Source: Colocasia esculenta
Lineage: Eukaryota; Streptophyta; Magnoliopsida; Alismatales; Araceae
Length of the DNA: 64,000 nt
Direction of reading: 5' to 3'
NCBI GenBank assembly: GCA_014218235.1
Contig: CM024758.1
Span: 97,191,698-97,255,697 of the forward strand
How positions within the stretch are numbered: the stretch's first letter is position 1; each line of letters opens with the position of its first letter. Positions 9,091 through 21,120 of the stretch are shown piece after piece. The position numbers and the translations under genes are program-made. Under the pieces are notes generated by a model. That model was given only the letters and a program-made list of their open reading frames with translations. It was not told where the DNA came from and searched no databases.

Positions 9091-11906
9091 AGTATAACAA
9101 GACTTGTAGTGGATTTAAACTGCAACAGAAAGTCCCAACAGAAGTACAAGTACACTGCTAGCCGCCCGAGTTAGTGTCATTATGTAACGACCCTCTTTAT
9201 ACCAGTACGATTATACCAATCCCCATCAGTACAAAGGGCGTCATTACAGTGGGATAATAACTCAATCACTAAACGATATGTTGATATGTACATGAATACA
9301 AATGAGTACAGCGGGAATAAAAGAAATAACTCAACTTCATTCCATCATCATCATCACATCATTCCCAGTCTATATAGCAAAAGAAATGACAAAGTCCACA
9401 TTATTACAATTTCAAAAGAACTACATTGTCTATTACATTGTCCATACGAATGACATTATTCATACTATGAAATAAGCAACTAATAAACAGTCTCTCCAAG
9501 TAGCTACTCCTCGTGCTCGATGTCGCTCCTTGCTTCACCCTCTCCAGGTATGGGAACACCTATCTCACCTGTACGCCGAAGCAAGTATGGGTCTAAAAGA
9601 CCCAACAAGCAATCTAAGGACACAACCTTACACATATCACACACATGCTAATCTAATAAACAATGAGGAAATACATGCTCTCTTTTAAACAATAAAGAAA
9701 AGTACATGGTACATATTTCATTTCAATTTACAATATAAATCAACAACCTAAACATGTTTTCTAAGTATGATAAACAAATTGGTTCATGACACTAAACACC
9801 GTACATAGTAATCATATTCTTAACATAATCAAATATCTATAATGACCTATAGCATGCTTTCTATACATTATGTCTAACATGATTTAAGGTTCCAAATTTT
9901 ATTCAATTCACATCGCAATTCTATGCAATTTTAAAACATGGATTTAGGTACATGGTAAATACAATCATAGCATGTTATCTAACCAATTTCACATGTAAAT
10001 ATAATACTTTTTCACACATTTAGCTTGCTGTTTTAATATGGATAAATCACATTTACATGAATTTACATCATTTCACATGCTAACCCATTCATACTACACT
10101 AATGCATATTCACTTTTCACATTTGCTCATATTCACATAACACTAGTACATAGATGTTATTAAACTACCTAACATGGTACTAAACATGATATTACATTTA
10201 ACATATTAACACATGAATGATATAAATATATGCATTTTACCTTGATTTTCACATGCATTTACTCTCTCATTTACATTCACTTTCACTTATACATGATTTC
10301 ACACATTTTTCACTTAGTTTTCACTTGCACTTTCACTTATCACTTCACTTGCACTTACCACTTTCACATTTTTCATTTTTTTACACTTAATTTTCCGTGA
10401 CACATAGTCCTAACTACCATCTAGAGGAACACACCTTATCACTTAGCACTAAGCACTTAGCTCATAGCACTTCACTTCATTTAACACGCACTCGCCACCT
10501 AGGCAAATTAGTGACGAATTTTAGTTACTGCGCAGACCGGGAGAAGCCCTCTCCACCATAACCAGTGGTACTTGTCCACCTCCAGGATTTCATCCTAATA
10601 CCTTTAGGATATCACTTAAACGTTGAGCCTTCCCATAGGGACTTTTCTATAGTAGGGCTCTCAGACCTCTATGGTAGCAGTGTCAATCTCGGCTCACTTT
10701 TACATTAAGCACATTATCACATTTTATCACATTGTTTACATATTTCACATGTACTATTTAACCATTTACATGCATTATTTATCAATTGCACATGCTTCAA
10801 TTTACCCAACATGGAGCTACTATTTCACAATGATAATCAGATCATTACACACTCCTAATCATGCTGCTAATCACTACATTACACATAATTAAACTTAACA
10901 TGCTCGATATGGTCATTTCCCCTTATTAAATCAATAACAGTACCTACTGTAATCTAAACAGAGCGATATTTTTATCACAGGTTCTAAACAGTAAACATAT
11001 CACATGCTCAATTTTTCAGATTTGTAAATTAATTATAACAATTAAACACGTATCAGGCATATTTATCGCTAAATTCATTTACACATGGTACACAATAGGG
11101 CGGTCATGCATAACAGTGCCAAAAACCTGAAGACAGTTATTATAAGCACATGGAAATTTTATGAAACCCTAAGGCACAAGAAATTTAATTATTCAGAATT
11201 TATCAGAATTATCTCATGCTCACAGTCCATTTAAAGAAATTCTAATAAATAAAACTGTACACAGAAATTCGTCCTAGCCTCATGATGTGATCTACTGAAT
11301 GTGCTTGACCCAAGATAATTCTCACAGCATGCACACACATCTAGAAGTCCGGAAAATATACCACAGAGATCAAACATGCATTCTGTCAAACTTGAAGAAC
11401 TTGGCGGCACAGAGGTTGCCGCCAACAGAGGTTAACGGCACCAGATGTCGCCGCTAACAGAAGATCTTGGCGGCACACAAGTGGCCGCCAACATCCTGTC
11501 TGCAGAAAACACAGATTGAACGTGCAATACAAGAGAAATTGGGGTTCCAAAACTCGAATAAAAATCCAGAAAAATACTTAAGACCTAAAGGATATGAGTA
11601 GGGTTGACATCCATAGGTTACTTGCCTGAAATAAATCTAAGAAGACCTAAATTCGTCGGTGAAGCCCTCCTCGACCAAGCCAAGAGGGTGCTCAAAACTG
11701 CTTCAAATCCGGTCCTTCCTGTTGATGTAGGACGATCCTCGGAGTTGGGGATGCTTCCTCAATGCATGAAGTACCTCCTAGTCGGTGCAGATCGCTAGAA
11801 GACTCCTCCAGTTGCCGGATCCAGCTCTTCAAAGATCAGCTTTTCTCCACAAAGGGTTCTAGGGTTTCACAAAGGCTAAAAGACTTAATCCGGCTGAAAT
11901 AGGGTG

Positions 11907-11915
11907 ATTTATATA
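11907..11915 (-). promoter_or_regulatory. TATA box of element A 3' LTR
   Basis: Minus-strand TATATAAAT. The sister LTR carries CTATAAAAC at the equivalent place (29418-29426), which supports this as the LTR promoter. Confidence 0.6.
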
Positions 11916-12289
11916 AGCTAAGGAGTCGGGGTACACATTAGGGTAGGTTTCCTAAAGTTATAGATGGGTTTCCTAAACAGGAACCGGAGGAAACACAGCT
12001 GTTTCCAGATCTGAAATCGTAACAAACTGGGAAATAACGTCAACATTTGCTGCCGCTAACATGGAGTCAGTGTCCATCGATCTGGACGTCAACTTCACCT
12101 GGCCATGCAGTCAACAACATGTGTGTTGCCGTCAACATGCAATCAACGTCAATTTGTGTTGATGTTAACTGGCATTTCGGCCAAAACACAGAAAATACAT
12201 CAAAACAGTTATACAATTACATCACAACCAATTTAATGTGTACAGAAATAGATGGATATCATATGTATAGAATAAACATGCATATTATA

Positions 12290-13019
12290 GGGTTGCAAAC
12301 GAACCAATACACTCGACAAGTAGCTCGAAACTCGGCTCGATAAAAACTCGACTCAACTTGTTTATTAGAAAATGAGTCGAGCTTGAACAAAAATATAAGC
12401 TCGATTCATAAACGAGTCAAGCTTGAACAGAGATATGCTCGACTCGAATACGTTTGCGAACAGTTCGTTAAGATACTCGATAATATGCTCGTTAAAATAT
12501 TTAATTAATTACTCGTTAATATACTCGAATTATATTAATTTCTTATTATAAATATGAAAATATTAATATTTATTTATTTTTAAGAATTTTTTGTTAAGGT
12601 ACGAAATACTTATGAATACTAAAATGTAAAAGATTAAATATGAGGGTGTAAATACATAAATTATGAAAGAAAGGGCTATAGACGAACTAATACACTCGAC
12701 AAGTAGCTCGAATTTGATTCAGATGTTACTCGAATTCGACTCTTTTAGTAAAGTAAATGAGTCAAGCTCAAACAAAAATTTAAGCTTGTTTCATAAATGA
12801 GCTGAGTATGAGCAAATGTCTACTCTACTCGTTAAGCTCGTAAACAAATTCGTTTAATTTTTTAATTATGCAAATTATAAATATAGTTGTTAAATATTTT
12901 AAACATTATACTAAAATAATTAAACAAGTAACCTATGAAGGATTTTGGGGTATGATCTTGAAATAAGATAAATTTGGGTCTTATAAATAATTAATTTTTT
13001 ACTTGTAAATTGAATTGGG

Positions 13020-13052
<33 letters not shown>

Positions 13053-13231
13053 CTCACAAATTTAATTGGGCTCATTAAGATACTCGTTAAGAGCTCGAAC
13101 TCGAGAGTATTTAAACGAACCAAGTTTGAACAACTATTTTCAATACTCGATAAAACTCGAGCTCGATTAAAAATTAACGAACAGAGCTTGAGCAACATAA
13201 TACTCGACTCAACTCGACTCGTTTGCAGCCC
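12290..13231. mobile_element. Non-autonomous TIR transposon inserted in LTR A
   Basis: The ends are GGGTTGCAAACGAAC and, reverse-complemented, GGGCTGCAAACGAGTC. The flanks, catgcatatta and tatgcatata, look like a degraded 8-9 bp target duplication, as in hAT or Mutator elements. The interior is a foldback-like mosaic of CTCGA-containing words, with a partly duplicated left end near 12675. The sister LTR lacks it around 29790 ('aaacatgtatatacatatgc'), giving an empty site. No transposase ORF. Confidence 0.7.
13022..13051. repeat. (TA)n microsatellite
   Basis: About fifteen TA units inside the TIR element. Confidence 0.9.
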
Positions 13232-13273
13232 TATGCATATATACACATATGTACACAGCATAATTACATACAA

Positions 13274-13301
13274 CTAGTTCTATACTCGTGCGATGCACGA
13301 G
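13274..13301 (-). mobile_element. Helitron 3' terminus
   Basis: On the minus strand a perfect hairpin (stem CTCGTGC, loop ATC, stem GCACGAG; 13285-13301) is followed seven bases later by CTAG (13274-13277) and then T in the flank. This is the canonical Helitron 3' end: short hairpin, CTRR, insertion before T. The element extends rightward. Its 5' TC end was not located, and no Rep/helicase is present, so only the terminus is called. It truncates LTR A. Confidence 0.55.
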
Positions 13302-13419
13302 AATATTTTAAATAAAAAATATGAATCCAGCGCAAATGTCTGGTAGTGCATGTGCTGACAGTGTGTCCTAATTGATTACAGTAACTACAACATAAATCCA
13401 AAGCATTCTTAATGTGTGC

Positions 13420-13992
13420 AATGTTGTTAAACTTTGTTTTTGTTTATAAACATGCTGATTAACTTTTTTGGGTTTTTAATTCCTTTTTCTGCTACAAATT
13501 TAGGTGTTGGATATTTTTCAGGATACACAACATTTTCTTCATTATGAGGTGGTGTATATCCTACTCCATATTTTTTCTTACCTGTCCTAGAGCCTTTTAA
13601 TCTAACAACAGAGATGTTTTACAGTTAGAGATTTTCTCTATAGTAGCTCTTAGGTAGTTATTTTCCTCTTGTAATTTTTCTTCATCCTTAAGTTCTTTTA
13701 AGTTTGATTCTATTTCCATGATTTTACTATTTTTCTTTTTTAAATCTTCACATAATAATTCATTTGCTCTTTTGGTTTCATTTAGACTTTGTCCTAACAT
13801 CTCTGCTTCATTTTTCAGAAAGGTGTTAGCCTTTTCTTGGTTTAGCAAATTTAGTTTAACTATCTTCATTTGTTTGACTACTATTTTATATTTTTCATAT
13901 AATTCATTGAAGGCATCTTCAAGACTACCAGAATCAGATTCAGAACAAGAAGTAAAAGAGGTTTCGGAATTTACCTGATCCAGTCCTGCCAT
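13420..13992 (-). pseudogene. C-terminal Gag region of copia G, coiled-coil
   Basis: Starting at 13992 this reads as an acidic, Ser-rich start followed by a long heptad-rich coiled-coil (Lys/Glu/Asn/Leu-rich, residues about 25-125) ending at a stop near 13597. The same element continues in another frame to about 13440 with KKYGVGYTPP and a basic tail. SIRE-type copia Gag proteins commonly carry such a coiled-coil after the zinc knuckle. It is separated by a frameshift and stops from the upstream Gag pieces. It would have acted in particle assembly. Confidence 0.65.
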
Positions 13993-14072
13993 GAGGGCTA
14001 GATTTGTTTTTTCTTCTTCTTCAGATTATGAGCTTGAGGAGACTGAACTGGTGGCCTCTTCATTATCACATG

Positions 14073-14297
14073 CTACTGCCATTGCCTTTTCCTTGTATTT
14101 TTTGAACTTCTTTCTTTTCCTTTCTTCTTGTCGGATCTTTCTGCTTGATCCTTCTTCTTCAACTTAGAACATTCAGATTTGTAATGTCCAGGTTGGTTGC
14201 ATTCGTAGCAGGTTGGCACCTTCTTTTTATCTTTCATGTAAATCTCTTGGAGCCGAACTTCTTCTTCTTGGCAAGGATTATTTGCAATTTCTTTCAC
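14073..14297 (-). pseudogene. Gag zinc knuckle of copia G
   Basis: Contains one CCHC knuckle, CYECNQPGHYKSEC (C-x2-C-x4-H-x4-C), followed by a Lys-rich tail. It overlaps the upstream Gag fragment by four bases in a different frame, so a frameshift splits what was one protein. The knuckle binds element RNA during packaging. Confidence 0.85.
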
Positions 14298-15034
14298 AAC
14301 ATTGCCTCATCATCACTGTCATCTGATTTTTCTTTGGAGTGTTTAGATGAAGAGGAATCTGCAACCTTCAAGGCATTTGACATTTTCTTTTTTGAAGAAT
14401 TTTCAAAAAATCTCTCCATGTTAATTTCATGGGCCATGAGGGATCCAATTAGTTTATCAATAGATAATTGAGTTAAATCATGTGATTCCTCAATGGCAGT
14501 TACCTTAGGAGTCCAAACATTAGTTAAAGATCTTAGGATTTTCCTTACAGTTTCTTCATTAGTAAGAACTTTTCCTAGAGAACTTAGTCCTACTATTATG
14601 TTTGAAAAGTGATTATACATTTGAGTAATGTTTTCATTAGGAAACATTTTAAATTGTTCATATTGAGATACAAGAATGTCTATTCTAATTTGTTTAACTC
14701 TATCGGTTCCTTCATATGTAACTTGTAATTTATCCCACATTTCTTTTGCAGTTCTACAAGCAGACAATCTATTGAGTTCTCTTTTAGAGGCACAGTAAAG
14801 ATAATTCTTAGCCTTATAATTTAGAGACATGTTTCTTTTATCAGCTATTGAAAGACCAGAAGAGGACTCACCAATAATTTGGAAATCACCTTGTTCTATT
14901 ACCTGCCACAGATCAAAATCTGTGCCTCTGATGAAGCACTCCATCCGCATCTTCCAATATTGATAATCCTCACCATCAAAGAATGGTGGCCTTGTAACAG
15001 ACTGGCCTTCATAGTTGTGAGCTTCAGCTGGCAT
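14294..15034 (-). pseudogene. Copia (SIRE-type) Gag, N-terminal and core, element G
   Basis: A 246-residue reading frame starting at 15034. Residues 12-45 contain RPPFFDGEDYQYWKMRM, the hallmark of SIRE/Maximus-type Gag; the middle contains AKEMWDKLQVTYEGT and the helical UBN2-like core. It ends at a frameshift into the zinc-knuckle piece. The same N-terminus recurs in element J at 36736-36993, so the two are relatives. It sits just inside the LTR at 15088-17137. No protease, integrase or RT follows: the element is cut off near 13420. Confidence 0.85.
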
Positions 15035-15065
15035 CTCTTCTCAAATCTTTAGATTCTTCTGAGAA

Positions 15066-15087
15066 GACCTCACTCTGATGGATCGAA
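15066..15087 (-). promoter_or_regulatory. Degenerate primer-binding site of copia G
   Basis: The minus strand reads GATCCATCAGAGTGAGG where TTGGTATCAGAGCGAGG is expected. It lies between LTR and gag. The substitutions indicate an old, inactive element. Confidence 0.6.
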
Positions 15088-15824
15088 ATGACACTAATGA
15101 TGTCCTAGTGGGGGTGAATAGGGCTTCTTGTACTTTTAAAAATTTTATCTGAAATTAAACAGCACTAAATAAATCTGTTAGAATTTAGTGTAGTGTGTGA
15201 TTCAAGTGTAAATTGGCGGAAACAATCACACAAGTGCACAAGGAGATTTATCCTGGTTCGGCCCTTCCCACATGGAAGTCCTACATCCAGTCCTCAAGCC
15301 AACCACTTGAGATTTCACTAACTGCCAATAAACTTTGGCCTTCTCTCACCCTTGAGAGGAATTACAAGCCCACTTGCTCCCAAGCAAGTCTTCCCTTACC
15401 AGGGGTACAAACACTACCTTCAACAAGGTCTTCCCTTCACAAGAGGGGAAATGCAGGAACAATCCTCCTGCAGAAATTACACAGAAAGAGATGTAAAATG
15501 CTTGTGTGTTTGTCTCAATAATGAGCAAACACACCTAATTCAGAAAGGATAAAAAGATAAGAGTTGCAACTAAAATCCTTTATGAACAAGCATGGTGGAC
15601 TGAAAGATTTCTAATTACAATTGCCACCTAAAAACAAGACTTCTGTGAGAATGGGAGATCTTAGAGAGTTTTCTGAATGTGGAGCTCTCAATCTTGTAGC
15701 TTGGAAGAAGGCTTGTGGAGATCTCTTGCTAGCAGAAGGCAGAGGAGAATTGAAGAGAATGCTAGCACATCTCTAAGTGTTCAATTCTCTGGTTGTATAT
15801 GACTCCTTTCAAACTTCGGCTTCT

Positions 15825-15833
15825 TTTATAATC
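15825..15833 (-). promoter_or_regulatory. TATA box of LTR G
   Basis: Minus-strand ATTATAAAA. LTR I has the related ATTATAAGA at 31382-31390 in the same context. Confidence 0.55.
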
Positions 15834-16561
15834 TTCATGAAGAATGTAGCCATTTGAAAATGGCCATTAGAGATCTGGCCGTTTGAGGAGAGACCTTGGA
15901 TCCTTTAGATGCTTGCTGAGTTTGTTATCCATCGGTCCTTCTTTCTTTGCTTCTTTCCAATGCTTCTTGGACGAGGCTTGCAACTTCACAACTAAGAGGT
16001 CAACTTCCAATTAAGTAGACTGTGAATACTCCATGCTGAAAACGTGCTTCAATAAATGTCCTGCAGCAAAGACAAGACAAAAAGATGGGGTACCTCCATA
16101 CTTTCTGAGGTAGGTAAGTCATAGAAAAATAAAAAGTATGGAAACCTCGGACAGATAGCTTTTCAGACCAATAAAGGATGGACAGACAATTTGCAAACAG
16201 AAGGTATGGACAGGTTCTGACAGTGGTAGGTGAGCCTCTGTCAGATGCCATGCATATGAAAATAATAAATGCAACATATCTTCTGAAATAAAGAAAATTC
16301 GGACTATTGTCATGAAGCAAGAGATCATTTGAACATATGTATTCAAATATATTTATTTGACAATTTTAGAAGAATATTTTAAGTATAATATGTCTTATCA
16401 TGTCAGAATATATTAAATAATGATAATTTGATAGACTGAGATAATATTCAGTCAATATAGGTTTTAATAGAAATCATATTAAGGAAGATAAAATGATATG
16501 CAATCAAAATTTCATAAGATGATAAAATAGTATCTTCACAGAAAAAGTACAAGTACAGGAC

Positions 16562-16985
16562 TTGTCAGTGAAGTCGGATTCAGAAGAGAGTGTAATTCGA
16601 CTCTAGGAGTCGGAGATAGAATTGATAAATTCGACTTCATCAGAAGTTGCATTAAGATAATATCATTCGACTTTGCAAGTCGGATAGAAATGCATCCGAA
16701 AGTCATAATTCGACTTCCATAGAGTTAAACAGAAACAAGACAGAGAATTCGACTTTAGAAGTCGGATATAGAAGAATTCAAATTTTGAGAATTGAAGTCC
16801 AAAAATAAGTATCCGACTTTAGGAAGTCGGATTCAGAGGAGTTAGATTCTGAAGTATTCGACTGTATGAAGTCGGAGTTGACAGTCGGATACAGTGTAGT
16901 AGTCTGGACATAGAAAGCTTTTAGAGATGATTTTGTGCAGAACATTTTGATTCTAAAGGAGTCGGAGTCCACAGTCGAATTGTGA
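16562..16985. repeat. Array of ATTCGACTT / AAGTCGGAT hairpin motifs in LTR G
   Basis: About ten occurrences of TTCGACTT-like or AAGTCGGA-like words, often paired so that they form a hairpin, for example ATCCGACTT then TAGG then AAGTCGGAT near 16810. Pairs are separated by irregular 25-60 bp AT-rich spacers. It is neither a simple satellite nor coding. Confidence 0.8.
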
Positions 16986-17137
16986 TGTCTGTGGTCTTAG
17001 AAAATTTTCGAGATAGAGTTTGTCCAAACTATTTTCTGTGATATGTATATTTAATTTTTAGAAAGTCTTTTAAAGGTTTTGTCATAGCAAAACACAAGGT
17101 TATCTTAAATTATTTTCTTAGGGGTAGTTTCTCAACA

Positions 17138-18502
17138 CTTACGTCGCATTCATGCACGCCAAAACGCGACGTTTGGTCCTGTTGCGTTTTGGGTTCTTAT
17201 CCGGAAATGCAGAAAATAGTCACTCGATTCATGCAACGCTTATAACTTCTAATCTAGGGCTTTTGAGACAAAAGTGTAAACATGAAACTTGTTGGAACAT
17301 GGAATAGAAGAGAACTATGGTTTTGGAATCATTAACATTGGCCTCACGATGCACGAGAAATCCACATGAACATAAAACGGGGTTAACATGCGTGACTTTG
17401 GCAAAACGCTTAATACTCGAGTTGTACTCAATGAAAATCGACGAAATCACTTGGACATGCAAGTAGACTCGATGCTCTACACATTAATATAAGATTTATT
17501 TAGATTTGGCCTGAGATCACCTACCTTTTAGGCTGAAGAATTCACATTTTTTCAGAAAGCCCTCTTTCAGACCACTTGGAGGAGAACGCTTACTGCACCT
17601 GATCTACTAATTGAAAAATAGACAAACCAGTGGGATTAGGAACTAGACTCGACCCACTTTCTAGGGGTATAAATCTTGCATGGTTTGGTTAGGGTTTGGC
17701 CTACCTTTGGTCGACTCCAAGAAGAGCTATCTGCACAGGTTGAAGCAGATGCATCAGGGAAGAAAGCTCCGAGTTGGGGCAATTTCTTCCACCTTTGGTG
17801 CTCAAGAACAGCCTCCCACGACCCAAAAATGTGTAATTTGGTCCCCTAGGGTTTCATGACAAGTATATATGCATCTAGTGTTTTTTAGAAGTCCAATTGG
17901 GTGTAGGGAGGGAGGGTTGGGGTTTTGGTCACCCACCTTCCATATTTTGATGATTTCTCACCCCAATAGAGTGTGTGAGGCTTTAGGAAACTCTCTAGTA
18001 TGGCTAGGCACGAAATTGGGTTGCTATGTGTGAGTAATTGCCTCAAGTTTTACCCTAATTGCCTCTTTCTAATTTCAGCTCAAATAGGGTTACGAATTTC
18101 TGGTATTTTTCTTGCTCCATTTTGTTCTTGGGCCAAAACTGATCTATTGGCTCAATTCCGATAATGGGTCATCAATACATGATGTTGGAAGTCTCTCCAA
18201 CATGTTTATTTAATTTTTGTGCACGCTATATTTCCGTGTTAACGGTTTTCCGACTTTGTTTCGTAATTAGGATAATTAGTCACATTGTGGCTGCTTGGCC
18301 AATCGGATTTTTTGTTGCATGAATCTTTTCGTGGAACATTTAAGAATGATGTTTGGGGTTGATTTATAATTTTTGTGGAATTTTCCGATGTTTCTTCCAT
18401 GTACGATAATGGCACATACGTTCTACCATTCCGATAATACAGAAATTATATATTTTCCATTTATTTAAAATTTTTAAATCACTAAATTTTCGGGGTGCTA
18501 CA
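17138..18502 (-). repeat. Gypsy family-B LTR fragment
   Basis: On the minus strand it starts TGTAGCACCCCGAAAATT at 18502 and matches the 5' half of the solo LTRs at 47141 and 55814 (for example 'tattatcggaatgatagaac' at 56403 against its complement near 18430). It is inserted in the chromodomain codons of element A, just after a conserved ATWKLE. Its far end is replaced by copia G. Confidence 0.8.
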
Positions 18503-19640
18503 CTCAAGTTTCCATGTAGCCTCCTCCCGCAAGAAATTCCTCCATAACACCTTCACGGATGCAATACTCTTGTTCTTGTGGTGCTGAACCGTCCGGTTTA
18601 GGATATCTACTGGTTGCTCTACATACGAGAAGTCTAGCTGAATCTCCACTGGCTCGTGACTAATAACATGCGACGGATCTCGCACATACCTCATAACCAT
18701 AGACACGTGGAATACTGTGTGTACACTCGCTAGCACTAGGGGTAAAGCTAGCTCATATGCCACGCTGCCCATCCGCTTGAGAATCTCAAATGGGCCAATG
18801 AATCTCGGACTCAACTTACAGTGCCTGCCAAACCTGACAACGCCTCGAGTAGGTGAAACCTTAAGAAATACATGCCCGCCAACCTCGAACTCCAAATCCT
18901 TCCTTCTGTTGTCGGCGTAGCTCTTCTGCCTATCCTGCGCCGCAACCAACCTCTGCCTGATAAGCTGAATCTTATCCGAAGTCTCCTGCACCAACTCCGG
19001 ACCAACTAACTGCCTATCGCCTGTCTCCTCCCAGCACAAAGAAGATCTACAGGGCCGCCCATACAAAGCCTCAAATAGAGCCATGCTAATGCTTGCATGA
19101 AAACTGTTGTTGTAGGCGAACTCCACAAGAGGTAAATGACGCTCCCAATCACCCTTCCAATCAAGCACACATGCCCTCAACATATCCTTTAGCATCTGGA
19201 TAGTCCTCTCGAACTGGCCATCTGTCTGGGGATGGAACGCCGAACTAAGCTTCAGCTGAGAACCCAAAGCATCCTGAAGACCCTACCACAACCTCGATGT
19301 AAACCTCGGGTCTTGATCAGAAATAATAGACTTCGACACACCATGCAGCCTCACAATGCTGCCAACATATAGCCTAGTCAAACTCTCCACAGACTGCTTC
19401 TTCTTCATCGAAAAGAAATGCGCCATCTTGGAGAAACGATCTATAATCACCCAAATCGAGTCATTGCCCTTGGCTGATCTGGGCAAACCCGTCACAAAAT
19501 CCATGGTGATTGCTTCCCACTTCCATACTGGTATCTCCATCTTCTGCATAAGGCCCGATGGTCGCTGACGCTCGACCTTCACTTGCTGGCACACTAAACA
19601 TCTGGACATGAACTCGGGCACATCCTTTTTCATTCCAGAC
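18503..19640 (-). pseudogene. Element A integrase core, C-terminus and chromodomain
   Basis: Two minus-strand frames (19633-19283 and 19267-18503), separated by a stop. The first holds the end of the zinc-binding domain (CLVCQQ) and the core start with catalytic Asp in TMDFVTGLP and Asp in SDQDPRFTS. The second holds HPQTDGQFERTIQ with the catalytic Glu, then the GPFEIL linker, FHVSM, and a chromodomain-like KVLWRN...EEATWKLE. The D-D-E triad is therefore visible. A C-terminal chromodomain marks a chromovirus, probably Tekay/Del-like; chromodomains steer integration into particular chromatin. Truncated by the family-B LTR. Confidence 0.85.
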
Positions 19641-20460
19641 CACTAGAAAGATCTCTTCAAATCCTGGTACATCTTGGTGTTGCCTAGATGAATAGAAAAC
19701 CTCGACCTGTGAGCTTCTGCAAGAACATGCTCACGGACATCCACAACATCAGAAACACAAACTCGATGTTGGAATCTAATAACACCGTCCTCATCACGAG
19801 CAATGCTTGCCTTGCCTACCATCTCCTAAAGTCTAGGATCTGCTCTCTGTTGCTCGATCACCTCATCCAGAACTGTGGATCTGATAGCCAACTGAGCCAC
19901 GAAAGCCTGACACAACTGTGGCTCTAACTCAGTCATAGCATAGGCTGCATCCTCAAGCATCTTCCAATCCTGCCTAAGCAAAGACCTCTTCCTGTTGAGC
20001 ACATCTGCCATGACATTCGCCTTCCCTGGATGATACTGAAGCTCGAAGTCATAGTCCTTGAGAAACTCAATCCACCTTCTCTGCCGCAGGTTCAACTCCT
20101 TCTGCGAGAAAAGATACCTCAGACTCTTGTGGTCAGTGAACACCTCGAACTTGACACCATAAAGATAGTGTCTCCAGATCATGGGTCGGATAGTTATGCT
20201 CATGATCCTTTAACTGGCGAAAAGCATATGCAACTACCTTACCATGCTGCATCAACACACAACCAAGACCTATTTGAGAAGCATCAGAATAGATGGCAAA
20301 ACCCTCTGCACCACTAGGCAAAATCAACACAGATGCAGATGTAAGCCTCTCCTTCAATAACTGGAAACTACTCTCGTAATCATCAGACCACACAAACTTC
20401 ACACCCTTCCTGGTTTGCTTAGTCAAATGTGCGGCGATAGATGCAAAACCTTCAATGAAT
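19641..20460 (-). pseudogene. Element A RNase H and integrase zinc-binding region
   Basis: On the minus strand the RNase H tail reads FEVFTDHKSLRYLFSQKELNLRQRRWIEFLKDYDF and YHPGKANVMADVLNRK (ORF 20203-19826), preceded by IYSDASQIGLGCVLMQHGKV from the overlapping frame 20525-20133. Downstream near 19700 the HHCC integrase finger is in a third frame with stops. RNase H removes the RNA strand of the hybrid during reverse transcription. Frameshifts at about 20170 and 19830 disable it. Confidence 0.85.
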
Positions 20461-21120
20461 CGCCTGTAATAGTCCGCTAAGCCAAAAAACTCCGAATCTC
20501 CGATGGGGTCCTTGGAATCTCCCATCTAACACTCCCTGGACCTTCGCCGGATCAACTGCAACTCCAGCGCCTGAGATAACATGCCCAAGGAAATGAACCT
20601 CACGTATCCAGAAATCGCACTTGTTGAACTTTGCATACAGCTTGTGCTCTCGGAGAACCTCCAGAACAACTCTCAAATGATCACGATGTGTAGCCTCATT
20701 AGGAGAATAGACTAACACATTGTTAATGAACACCACAACAAAACTATCCAAATATGGCCTAAACACCCTGTTCATGAGATCCATGAATGTTGCAGGGGCG
20801 TTGGTCAGACCAAATGGAAGCACAAGAAACTCATAGTGCCCATAACGAGTCCTGAAAGCAATCTTGGACACATCCTCATTCTTGATCCTCAACTGATGAT
20901 AGCCGGACCGCAGATCAATCTTGGAGAACACTGATGCATTCTACAGCTGATCGAACAAATCATCAATCCGCGGCAAGGGATACCTGTTCTTCACAGTCAC
21001 CTGGTTGAGCTTCCTGTAATCAATGCACAACCTGAGGGACCCATCCTTCTTCTTCACGAACAATACAGGTGCGCCCCATGATGACACACTAGGGCGAATA
21101 AATCCCTTATCCAGCAAATC
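20452..21120 (-). pseudogene. Element A reverse transcriptase, catalytic DD changed to NN
   Basis: The minus strand gives KKDGSLRLCIDYRKLNQVT, then PLPRIDDLFDQL, a stop at about 20941, then FSKIDLRSGYHQL, YEFLVLPFGLTNAPATF and VVFINNVLVYS. The last motif is normally FIDDxLVYS; the two metal-binding aspartates are asparagines here (codons AAC and AAT at 20719-20724). With the stop and a frameshift near 20500 this RT is dead. GAC/GAT to AAC/AAT is G to A on the coding strand, the change expected from deamination of methylated cytosine on the other strand. Confidence 0.9.

Larger units (their letters stand above)
9183..13266 (-). repeat. 3' LTR of gypsy element A (interrupted)
   Basis: In plus orientation it starts TGTAACGACC and matches the LTR at 27126-29876 along its length: the same 'attataccaatcc' and 'gggcgtcattacagtggga' near the start, the same GC-rich 'gcagaccgggagaagccctctccacc' block (10527 and 28031), and the same motif arrays (11402-11492, 12035-12175). 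A minus-strand TATA box (TATATAAAT) is at 11907-11915. A TIR element interrupts it at 12290-13231, and it stops at a Helitron end near 13270, so about the last 80 bp are missing. Confidence 0.8.
15088..17137 (-). repeat. 5' LTR of copia element G
   Basis: On the minus strand it starts TGTTGAGAAAC (17137) and runs about 2 kb to a C-rich end near 15110 and the degenerate PBS. It carries a TATA box (ATTATAAAA, 15825-15833 minus), and a U5 block 'cctggttcggcccttcccac' shared with LTRs I and J. Its U3 holds the hairpin array listed separately. It interrupts the family-B gypsy LTR at 17138. Confidence 0.8.
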
